Of a stretch of 64,000 bases of DNA, positions 54,355 through 64,000 are shown piece by piece. The stretch's first letter is position 1. Every line of letters starts with the position of its first letter. The position numbers and the translations under genes were made by a program. Below the pieces are notes generated by a model, which saw only the letters and a program-made list of their open reading frames with translations, made no database searches and had not been told where the DNA came from. The stretch is taken from positions 25,227,209 to 25,291,208 of the forward strand of contig NC_134510.1 of the NCBI RefSeq assembly GCF_027942865.1. Reading direction: 5' to 3'. The DNA comes from Odontesthes bonariensis (taxonomy: Eukaryota; Chordata; Actinopteri; Atheriniformes; Atherinopsidae).

Positions 54355-57300
54355 AAGAACAAGCTGTCATCTTTTCCGTACAGCCCCTAAACTTTAGAAG
54401 TATGCACTCTAATTGCTTCGATAAGTGAGATTTCCCCCTGTTATAAAGTACCCAAATATTAAATCAGCGGCTGAGATCACAACTAGATTCGTCCTGTAAA
54501 GAAAAAGCTATTATTGCGTATTAAGGCCCGCGTTCGGCCTGCAGTGCTTAAGTAATTTATATTTATAAGTCTGGTCTCGTGTAAGTATCAGTTAATGATT
54601 GGGCATATTTTTTAAAACTTACTTTAAAACAGTTTAATCCCAGATGCTAAAAAAAATATTCCTTGGAGTTGTTGGATGAAAAAAGTCAGTTCCCATTTTG
54701 AAGCCTCGCTCTCCTCATGTGTTGTCTCTAAATCTTCCTGACCTCTTCGCCTGCCGCAGGAGGAGGTGATTATCAGAAGTTAGATGGGGAAAGTCTTCAT
54801 TAGAAGGCTGTGATCTGATCTCTGCCGTCTGTCTTGTTGAGCCCTCAGTGCAGCTCTGTGTCCTCAGCTCAGTCACTGATGGGTGTGAGTCCACCCGAGG
54901 AGTGTGAGTGAGATGCAAAAGGGGTGGGATGGGACGCAGAAGGAGGGGGGCTCATCCTGTAGAACGAATAGCGATATGTGCCCGGCCTGATCTAGGACCA
55001 GAGAGCCCCCACAGCGTGAATTAAATGTGTTTTTTTGTTTTTTTGTTTTTTTTTTTGTTTTTTTTTATATGTCTTAAAAGCCTAACATCCATAGAATTTA
55101 TAGCATTGAATTCTCTGATCATAGACTTCCTTCTCCAACAATTAATTGAGGCAAGGACGTTCTTTGCAGCTTATTCAGCCTGTGGTTTAAATCTGTTTGA
55201 AAAGTTTTGGCAGGTTTCATCCTAAATATTTCTGGTAATTACAGTTTGCTCATTTCATTTTCTCTGAATCATGACCAAGAAAGCATTCTGAGTAAGCCAG
55301 CTCACAGCAGTGCTTGGTAACGGTGTAAGAATTTAAAACACAGAAAATGTTAATATTAGTGTCTGTTTTAAATACTTTATAGCCACATTTAGGAGGATTA
55401 ACCATATGTTTGATCATAGTTTGATGACTTTATAATGGTTTATGGGCCAAGCATAAATCTCACTTGGAACCCATTGCAAGAATTTTCCATGAAAGCTGAC
55501 AATCTGACCGTAAATGGTGTCATAATATCATATTTTGGCAAATAATCACATGCTGTATAAGCCAAAGGTATGGCAGCTGCATTAGATTTTGAGAGCTACC
55601 AATTTATTGCGGCTGATTTATGGAACCTAGATGGTTTATAAAATAAAAGGGAACACATTTATTCAATATAACACTACTGATTCACTTTATTAGGGTGGCT
55701 TATTTAAAAAGCAAAAAAAAAAAAAACACTGAGAGGAAAACTGTAGAATACTAACTGAAAACAACACAATGAATTTCATGTCCACACAATAACCAAAAAG
55801 TGAGCATTACATGATAATTCCTCTTGAATCAGTGAGTTTATTTCACAGATGAAGACTATCCATTGCTCTCTTAGACTTTAGATCTGTTCATCTTTCCACA
55901 TTCGCTAAAATCCTTAAACACAAAGAGAACGCGTTGAACAACGTATTTTGGATTTGTGGCTTGGGGAGTCTGTGAAAGAGCAGAAGAGAGTCAATCAGAA
56001 GTGTCAAATGATCTTTGCCATGGGTCTTTTTGACAGTAGATCTGAGTTTTTTCCTTGGCACCAGGAAAATGTCATCGCACTACATACAAAACTGACTCTG
56101 CCAGTAAGACTGAAGCTAAAATTGAGTTTTGCCTCTCTGTGGGAAGGGCAGAGAGACGGACCAACTGAGCCAGCGTATCACTTGCTGTCATCTCGTGACG
56201 CACTGCAATAACTAATACACTTCAACTCTGACCCAATGTCAATACCGCAACAGCTCGTGTTCAAACACAGGGCATCTCACGGCCCCACGAGGGATTTATA
56301 TGGTGATCTGGTGTTTAAGCTGTAGAGGAAATTAATTATCCAGTATACTCGCCTGTATCAACATTTTTCCATGTCAGAGCAAAGTTTAACTGGTCGACAC
56401 TCTGACAACATCACCGAATAAACGGGCCTTTCAGCAGTTATCAAAAGCAACTCACAGTTGCCCGCTATCTGCCGAGTTGTTTTTGGCTCGTCAGTTGTCG
56501 AACCCACAGCTGTGGTTTACCAGCTTCAAGAGGCTGAGCAACTTGGAAATGATTTAGTTGTGACTACAGCCTGTAAAATGTGTAGGCTGTGCGCCTTGTG
56601 TCGGCGGTGGGGGGAAGTTCACGTGGGCTGCTTCATACATGTGCTGGTGTACATAAGATGGACAGAAACAGGCTGTAAAGACTAAAGAGGGATGGGAGGG
56701 TAGGGGGGACATACCTATCCCCACGGGGTGTGAGGAATTTGAACAAATACCTGGCACGGGCATGCCAAAATAGGGGAGAGGGGGGAGAGGGGGGAGAGGG
56801 CTGTGGAAGTATGAGAAGCCCAGGCTCACTCATACATGAAGATGAGCAGGTATGAAAGCTCATCGGATGGAAAAGCAGGAGGAGCAGGAGGAGGAGTGCC
56901 AACGAGACAAGACACTTATTGTGAAGTGACATTAGATATCAAATTGGAAAGAAGGTGGAAAAAAGAGGGGAGACGAGTAAGAATTTTGAAACCAGACATT
57001 TTTTAACTATTATTCTTAAACTTAAACATGCAAACATGGAACAAAAAAAAAAGGAGTGGGGGAAGGACAGGGTCTGAGCTCTGTGCTGTTTATTTGTATT
57101 TGTCAGAGCACATCAATCTCAGCCCAGTGGAGACACCCCATATAATTTCTAATTAAATTTACCTGAGCTATGGGTTTTGTTCTATCGCTTTGACCTCAAC
57201 TGGATGTGTTTCGTCCGGTTAATTAGCCTGCATCCATCTTGTATGCAAATATCGAAGGTCTGAAGATGAGAGACAGAAAAAGAGACTGCTGCACTGCTTC

Positions 57301-58523
57301 GCTTTCCTGTGCTGTCGTTGGAAATGAGGCGTTCAGACTGACGGATGGGACTGGGATATGTCCTTTGATTATTATTGTCAGCACTGTAAACTATATTTTA
57401 ATCTTTCAAACAAAACTTGTGATACTTTTCTTCATATTTTAGGTACAAATTATTTTGTTTTTGGGTAATAGCCACTAAAAATTAGTCTTTCTTCTAACAT
57501 TTTATAAATGAAATAATTTGTTTGTTTAGAGCATTTGTTTTTTAAGGAATTCTTATATTACTGTATACTGTATTTACAAACTTATTATTTCTGTATACTG
57601 TATGTCACACACTCCCTAAATTACATCATGATTACATCATTGAATGCAGTACTCTGAAGACTATTCATTGCAGTAAACTGACATATGTCCTTCTTGTAAT
57701 TGCGTACTTGTCACATAGAAACATATTCGACCATTACAGTCCTCTGTTTCAGGATATCATTAGATCGAATGAGTCCCTGAGTTATCCCTGTGCTGCTTGG
57801 AGTTCACGTGAGACTGAGTGTGTAAAAACAAAATGGAGCTTGAGATCCCGCTCCATCTTCATTATTCTATGTCTACATTTATTTCGGCTGCGCACACCAA
57901 AATCCAATCAGCAGGCAGTCACAACATGACAAATACCCCACATGTAAACTCTTAACAGCTCCCTAACCTTTTCCTGGCTGTCCTTGCTTTCCTCATTCAT
58001 TTCATTAATTAGCTTAACTGTTTCTGAGCAGACTGACTGACAAATTGCCTGCTGGTTGGTTGACCGTCCTCAGTATCGTAACCTTGATTAAATGGGCGGA
58101 CATTTTTTTGTGCGTGACAAATGTTTGTTGGAGCGGGCTGATTCACAACTTGTGATGAGTTATTGATCCCCGCGAGCCCCCACCCTCGCCTGTGTGCGTT
58201 TGCAGTTACACATCAAATTTCTCCTGTTGCCTCCATACCGAGCCAAGAGTTTGTCCTGTGTGAGAGCGCCCTCAGCGTGGGTGTGTGCCCAGATCAGCCT
58301 GCTTTGTAGCATTTAGCAAAGCTTTTACCTGGCTCAGTCTGCCTTTGGTTTAAAATGTCAGAATCACTTGATTGTTAAAGTTATCTTAAATGACAGAGCC
58401 TAACAGAAAATCTGCTTTTGTGATACCTGACACAAATATTCTCAAAATTGAAAGAAAAACGGTTTCCACCTTGTCTACTTTTTTCATAGGATGGTTCATT
58501 CAGTTTGAATAATTTAATTCAAC

Positions 58524-58560
58524 AACACTTTATTAATCCCGAAAGGAAACTTTATAAATG
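58524..58560 (-). repeat. LINE 3' tail fragment (reverse strand)
   Basis: The minus strand reads AGTTTCCTTTCGGGATTAATAAAG, matching the type of LINE 3' end seen at 49121-49183. Only the terminal few tens of bases are recognisable. Confidence 0.5.
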
Positions 58561-59559
58561 CTATAAATAAATACAGTGAATAGAATAGAATTAGTTTTTT
58601 TACTGTTAATTGAACAAAACCTAACCTTCTGATACACAACTGTGGGTTCAGGAAACATGTAGCCACTCTTTTAACGAATGATGCGTAATGATTACTTGCA
58701 GATTTAGAAAAAATAAACAATTTATCTCATCCTAGGTCTGGCATCCCTCTGTCCTTGAGCTGATTCAGCAGTATCTGTGACAACAAATGATCTATCTGGT
58801 TTTTAGTGAGCAGGATATCTGCCCTCAGTGTTGGCCCCTGAAGTGAGTCTGCAGAGGCCAGACAACACACACTGAACCAATACGCGCTTCCCCCTGAAAT
58901 CACGCAGCATTACATTTGCACTTTGTGTGACCACGATACAATCTGGAACTTGTTACTTGTGAGGCCGAGTTTGCTGCCTCATCTGCAGAAATCAGATCGG
59001 CCTTTTCACAGGCCCATGTGGAACGTTAGCACGGCAGCCAGCGTCTGAGCGTCCGGCAGGGAGCTGGACTCCTGCTTACTGAGCAGTTTTAATGCCGTTC
59101 ACATGATTTGCTGTGAACAGGCACACAAATCTAAGGGTAAAAAAAAAAAGATGAGTACAATAGAAACGTATCACTGATAATCTGCATGTGACTGTACTTT
59201 TTTTTTTTTTAAATGAACAAAAACTGTGTTATCTAACCAGTTGAAAACCAGATGTGTAAGCAGGCACTGTCTTGAACTGTTTCTGTTCTCATTGTCTCTG
59301 TCAAGTCATAAAACACCTATGGTGTGAAGTATTTATCCTTTTACTGTCTGCACAGCTGCTGATTTGACATCCTGGCTTGTAATTATGCCCCCAGAAACCA
59401 GGTGTGCAGCCCCTGGTCAATTTGCAGCCATCCAGTCTCATTAGTTAACCCCCGGTTTAGAATGAAAAACATCCAAGTCCTTTCAGCTGCAGGCTCTCCA
59501 CTGGGTGCATAAATAGTTTTAATCTGCCCACTGGTGGCTTTGAATCAGTATTGCAACCC

Positions 59560-59880
59560 CATGTCACGTTTATTTTCATCCAATGATAATATCAGTGGAA
59601 TAATTCTGCATGTCCTCAGAATAAGAATGATTCTCCTCACTTACAAAGCTCTCATTAACCGGCTGCATCATATCTTAAGGTTGTATTAGTCCCATATAAT
59701 CCCAACAGCACACCGGGATTGCATGTTGGCGTTCCAAGAGTTTCCAGGAGTCTTCAACGATGAAGCCTCACTGCCACCCTCTCTTCTCTTAGGGGGGACT
59801 TAAAACCTGCCTACTTGACCAAGCTCATAATTAGGGCTCCCTGGGATGATCGTGCCCCCCCCCCCCCCCTCCCCAACTAC
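59560..59880 (+). mobile_element. Decayed non-LTR retrotransposon 3' fragment
   Basis: Recognisable pieces in order are ACAAAGCTCTCATTAACCGGCTGCATCATATCTTAA (59644-59679), GAGTTTCCAGGAGTC, and AAAACCTGCCTACTTGACCAAGCTCATAATTAGGGCT (59802-59838). These correspond to the last coding part of a common fish LINE family in decayed form. A C15 run (59855-59869) follows directly. Family assignment is tentative. Confidence 0.45.
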
Positions 59881-60210
59881 TATATTCTGTGATACATTTG
59901 GTTACTGTGTTTTGAGCTTTCTTTCCCTCTCGGACTTGGGTAGTTTTGTCCCAAATTCATATTTTTCATTGTTTATTTTAAGATGGAAAAAATTGCCAGC
60001 AGCAAATCAGAGATGCGTTGTTTCTGCTGTTTTTCTGAAGTATCTTCAGGCGTTTTTATGTCTCTCAGATATGGCACCGATATCAACGGCTGATCATTTG
60101 AATTTGAGATTGGAAAGAACTTGTAAAAAAGTTGTGCAGCTGCATTAAAATCAGGTTCAAATCAGAAATTCATATTCTTCAGACCTGCACATTTAAACCT
60201 ATGCGGCCTC

Positions 60211-60224
60211 ACACCAGAGGGCAC
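60211..60224 (+). promoter_or_regulatory. Putative CTCF-like motif
   Basis: ACACCAGAGGGCAC matches the CTCF core except for A at the first position. Motif evidence only. Confidence 0.3.
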
Positions 60225-61560
60225 AACAGATACAGTACCTTGCTCCTCAGCAGGATAGTAACAGGTTCCACAATTACAGGTCTAAAACTTTCTGGACATT
60301 AAAGTTATTATATGCTTTCAAAATTGAACGTGCCTGCGTTTTGCATGACATGAAGCTTTCACACACCCTAAGAAAACTGTAAAAATAAATTTTCAAGACT
60401 CCGAAAACTCTATGAGCCTACGTTGTTCTTTGAAAATTGTAATGTGCTTATGTTTTTGCATTAAGCAGAGCTGTCACAAATGTGTTCGTGTACAACTATC
60501 AAAGGTTGAAAGGAGCTAATTAGAATGTATTGAAGAAAAGGTCTGGTTAGTGTGAGGCACTAAATGATGCATAGTTAGGCTTAGAAAATTAATATTTACA
60601 TGGCAATGGGTTTTCATCACGTCACCAGAAAACGTCCTTATACAAAATAATTGCCACTGAAAGACATTATCTGCTCATTTATTGTGAAACTACCAGGTTT
60701 TGGACATTCTTATGAGACTGAACTACCTACAGAGCAATTAAGCAAAGAAAGAGTCACAAGAAGCACCTGTTTACTGAGTGATCTGTTATCCAATCTGCTG
60801 ATTCTCAGTACATCATCCCAACCTGACTCCACAGTGGACCGAAGTAAAGCATGATTGTAAACTTGTAATCGTAAACAGCTTAAATAGATGGGATTAAAGG
60901 GCTATTGATAAGATATATGGGTTTAGTTTAGTTTTTTTGGTATTTAGTTTTTATAAATGTAATCTTCTTTATCAACATTCAGCTTGTTCTTTCTGAACCT
61001 CTTGTCTGTCGGATCTTTGTCTGACATCATCAGGCTCTCCCACGTCACTCTCCGCCCCCTCCACCCAGACAGTTTTCCACAAGTCAATTACAATCACAGC
61101 TGTGTTTAGAATGACTGAGCTCGTAACATCCTGGCCTCCTTGAGTGTATTTGTGTTTGTCAAAAAACATTCGGTCTTTGTCTCTTGCTCTCTGTCCATCC
61201 CACAAACTCAGACTCATTCAAAATAGCTTTATTGATGTGGCTATAACTGACAGTATTGTCTTGACTTGTATTTGCTTAGTGTGTAGGTAAATGTTCTGTG
61301 AAGAACATCAACATCAGTACTGATGAATGCAGGTGACACTAATATGATAATGATCAGACCCAGGACTTACTTAACAGTCATTTACAGACTGATTTAGCCC
61401 AACATAGATTTTATTGAATGAACAGTTGAATGAACCGAAACTCATTTTTAAGATATGGTCAAAGAGTGAATGTAAACTTTGCTCCTCTAGAAATAAAAAT
61501 GGAAACAAAAAATAATGAGGGTTTACTTTTCCATAGACTTATAAACAGCTTCTTTTTTTG

Positions 61561-61803
61561 TTTGTTTTAATGTCATTGACTCAGAGGCTGGCATTCCGCA
61601 GGGGCGCGTGCCAGCCTCTCAGTGAGGACATATAGCACAGCAGCGTGAGCGCGCCTAGCCACGACCTGAGGGCTCGCGGACAGTCCACAGAGTATCTCGC
61701 GCAGCGCGTTTCATCTTGACAGCCTAAAAAATTTTGAATGAACAAGAAAAATGAAACAAACTGACGTCGGCCTGATTTATAGGAGAGAACATCTCAACTG
61801 AAG
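61561..61803 (+). promoter_or_regulatory. GC-rich block with hairpin and first-exon-like donor
   Basis: After several kilobases of AT-rich sequence the base composition rises at 61585-61700. The block ends in a near-perfect donor, GAAG|GTAAGTAG (cut after 61803). It contains only two very short upstream frames. An 11-bp perfect inverted repeat, AGAGGCTGGCA (61583-61593) and its complement (61609-61619), sits at its left edge. It looks like a 5' non-coding first exon of a plus-strand gene that continues to the right. The transcription start is not placed. Confidence 0.4.
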
Positions 61804-62177
61804 GTAAGTAGGCTGCTGCATTTCACCGCACCTCGTTTACTTTTATTATTATTATTACAGTATTACTGTTATTATTGATAATGTCATTAAGTTTCATTGT
61901 CTGTAACCAGCTTTTGAACTTGAAGTAAAACTGAATAGCAGCAAAACTATTTAACAAACCCATCTAAAATTCGGGATGAAACACTGCTTGCTCCTGAATT
62001 GCTGTTGGCTCCATGTGGGACTTTGGACCAGGATTTGGAAGCAGTTTATTCACGGTTACATTCACTCTCCTTTACTAAAGGCATGTTCAAACTATTGTTT
62101 TTAGATGTTTTACAGCCATATCTGCACGATTTTATTCCCTGAAATACAGTGTGGCAAATCTTTCCTTCCTCGTGCAG

Positions 62178-62550
62178 GACTGGAGGATGAAGACAAAAGT
62201 GAATAGATGTCACCGGTGGAGAAACAGTGAGCAATGAAGCGATGTGACAGAGCACTGAACAGATGAGGTGGCCAGAAAGATTGGCGTGCTTAGAATTTAA
62301 TCCTCTTTTGTTTTTGTGAGTTCTTGTGGCCTATTAGAAAACACAGATGTGTTTTGAGATGGACTTTAGAATGATGCGATGCTTCGCAACAATGAGACGA
62401 ACGGTATGTTGTGATTTTGAACGTCCTTTAGCAGTTTCATTGGTATGCACGTTCATTTGGGTGCGTTTATTGCTGCTGTCAGCACTGATGGGCAAAGTAA
62501 CTATAAATCAAGGCATGGCTCAGGATTTTGCAGGAAGACACGTGGAGTAA
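62178..62550 (+). CDS. Possible second exon with 67-aa ORF carrying a hydrophobic signal-like segment
   Basis: An acceptor CCTCGTGCAG ends at 62177. The longest frame after it begins at ATG 62347 and ends at TAA 62548-62550 (67 aa). I do not recognise it. After a basic start (MRCFATMRRT) comes a strongly hydrophobic stretch, LAVSLVCTFIWVRLLLLSALMG, like a signal peptide or signal anchor. A short polar tail follows. A donor-like ACG|GTATGT (after 62403) would end a 19-codon coding part before the hydrophobic segment. Either the ORF is the N-terminus of a secreted or membrane protein whose next exon lies beyond the window, or it is chance. Confidence 0.25.
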
Positions 62551-64000
62551 AAAGGCCGGAAAAGAAGGATCGTAAGATGCCAGCAGTTTTTTTCCCCGTC
62601 TGATTTTAGTATAAGTTTGCTTATTGTATTTTTTTTGTAAGGCTTGATTTGAATAACAAGTCGACTCTTAACAGGCTACTTTTTGTTCAATGCTTTTTCA
62701 TAGCTTCGGCAGGTGAAATTTATTTACAAAGCACATTTAAAACCACTGTTGCTGAGCGTAAAGCTTTACATGAAGAATGGCAAATAAAGCAGCCCACATA
62801 TATTAAAAAAATAATGCATAAGAAAAAGCAATGAAGCCATAAAAACAGAATTAATAGCTACTACGGAAGCCAAGGAATAAAAATGGGTTTAAATTGAGAC
62901 TTTAAAACTATTGCTATAACTGTATACTATGAAAACTATTGACCAATTCAAAGACACACAACAATTTCATATCATCACCTTTCGTATTAAAGGTTGGGCG
63001 CCTCAGTAACTAAATAAAGCTTAAATTCATGCCCCATTTTTCCTGTAATCTCTAAATTCCATATTTAATCTTTGAAGCCACTGCCTGGTGAAAAGACCTG
63101 CTTATTTATTTTGCCATTGAATCCTTTCTTTCATTTAGGATTATCAGAGGTGGTGGAATAAATATGTCATGTTGTAACACAATACTGACGCTCCATCTGC
63201 AAAAAAGTTGTGTCTTTTACCTTTACTGCTTTGGTTTTTTTGCAGATATTCAGGTCCTGACAAAGACGTTTCATTCTCCCAAAGCCCATTTGTCTTTATT
63301 ACAAATCATCAATCATTATTTTATTGATGCTATTTATATTTATGCGTGTGTGATGATCACAAGTTAAGTTGTAGTTGACCAGTTTTTAGTTTTGCTGTAT
63401 TGTTTTGAATAGATTGGGCGAAAGCAGCTGATTTGGTCATGGTTTGGATGTGAACTTTTGCAGTAGTGTGTTTAGATTTCTATGCACATTTAAATATTTT
63501 ATATTCTGGTGTGATCCAACACAGCATCTGGGATACTGTCTGAAAATATCTGCTATCTGCTTTAAGCCATATTTTGTTGTAATGGATAGCCAAGCACAAA
63601 AAAATACTTTATTTTTGTATAAAATATACTTTTATATCAGGAAATTGTTGAAGAGTGAGCTCCACAGACATAATCTGTATTTGTAAGTAAGAATAAGAAT
63701 AAGTAAATGTATTTTTAGCAGAGAATATGTAACAAGTCCTCTAACCTAAATGAGAATACTGATTACATCATCCAAGGCGACCTTTGAAAGAGTATTTTTA
63801 ACCCAAACCGGGATGTTTGTCTCAACTTATCCGAGCTGTTTAGGTTTAGAGAGCTAAAAATGGTAAAGCAAAACTCTAAGACTAACAATTCCATACAGCA
63901 TTTTCTGCCATACGTTCTGTGATAAAAGTTACTGTCAAGCAAACATGGTTCAGTTTATTTGTGATGAGCCAATATCAGCTGGTAATATTGACCAACCAAT
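62551..64000. other. AT-rich right flank, nothing recognised
   Basis: No coding similarity, repeat or RNA gene could be supported. Short frames occur without motifs. If the 61.6-62.5 kb exons are real this is intron. Confidence 0.4.

Larger units (their letters stand above)
53265..61560. other. Intergenic, few recognisable features
   Basis: No supportable gene in 8.3 kb. It contains a perfect hairpin (54315-54354), a G-rich tandem tract (about 56772-56804, GGGGAGAG units), LINE fragments (58524-58560 and 59560-59880), a C15 run (59855-59869) and one CTCF-like motif (60211-60224). The part near 53265-54000 should include the receptor's promoter, but no core element is clear. Confidence 0.45.

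Overview
The window is a vertebrate, almost certainly teleost fish, nuclear locus. The evidence is intron-split genes with GT..AG junctions, vertebrate gene families in the 5 kb to 53 kb span, abundant CA/TA microsatellites, and repeats of types common in ray-finned fish: Tc1/mariner relics, L2/CR1-type LINE pieces, tRNA-derived SINE pieces and MITEs. Nothing bacterial or viral was seen.

Layout. 1-4.8 kb is intergenic. 4.9-28.4 kb is zbtb7b (+): a GC-rich distal promoter area, a probable non-coding exon at 7293-7387, a long first intron holding two MITEs and a broken LINE, two coding exons at 24189-25981 (557 aa), and a long 3' UTR ending near 28.4 kb. 29.9-35.1 kb is ndufv1 (+), a complete 10-exon gene for the 51-kDa NADH/FMN subunit of complex I (472 aa). 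43.2-35.3 kb is khdc4 (-), a complete 14-exon KH-domain splicing-factor gene (625 aa) that converges tail to tail on ndufv1. Immediately divergent from khdc4, at 43.36-44.52 kb (+), a five-exon reading frame can be assembled (175 aa). I do not recognise it, and it is the best candidate here for something undescribed. 45-52 kb is intergenic with a Tc1 relic carrying a nested LINE tail and a tRNA-SINE. 53.26-52.13 kb (-) is an intronless urotensin-II-receptor-like GPCR with an unusual Ser/Pro/Thr-rich insertion in intracellular loop 1. 53.3-61.5 kb is intergenic, with a perfect 17-bp-stem palindrome at 54.3 kb. At 61.6-62.6 kb a first-exon-like block and a short signal-anchor-like ORF may be the start of another gene running off the right edge.

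How the genes relate. They are not an operon. They encode a BTB zinc-finger transcription factor, a respiratory-chain subunit, an RNA-binding splicing factor and a peptide-hormone receptor. Their value is as a linkage group, because the human orthologues of these genes lie on several chromosomes. All exon junctions below were read by eye. For zbtb7b, ndufv1 and khdc4 the coding lengths sum to exact multiples of three, which supports the models.
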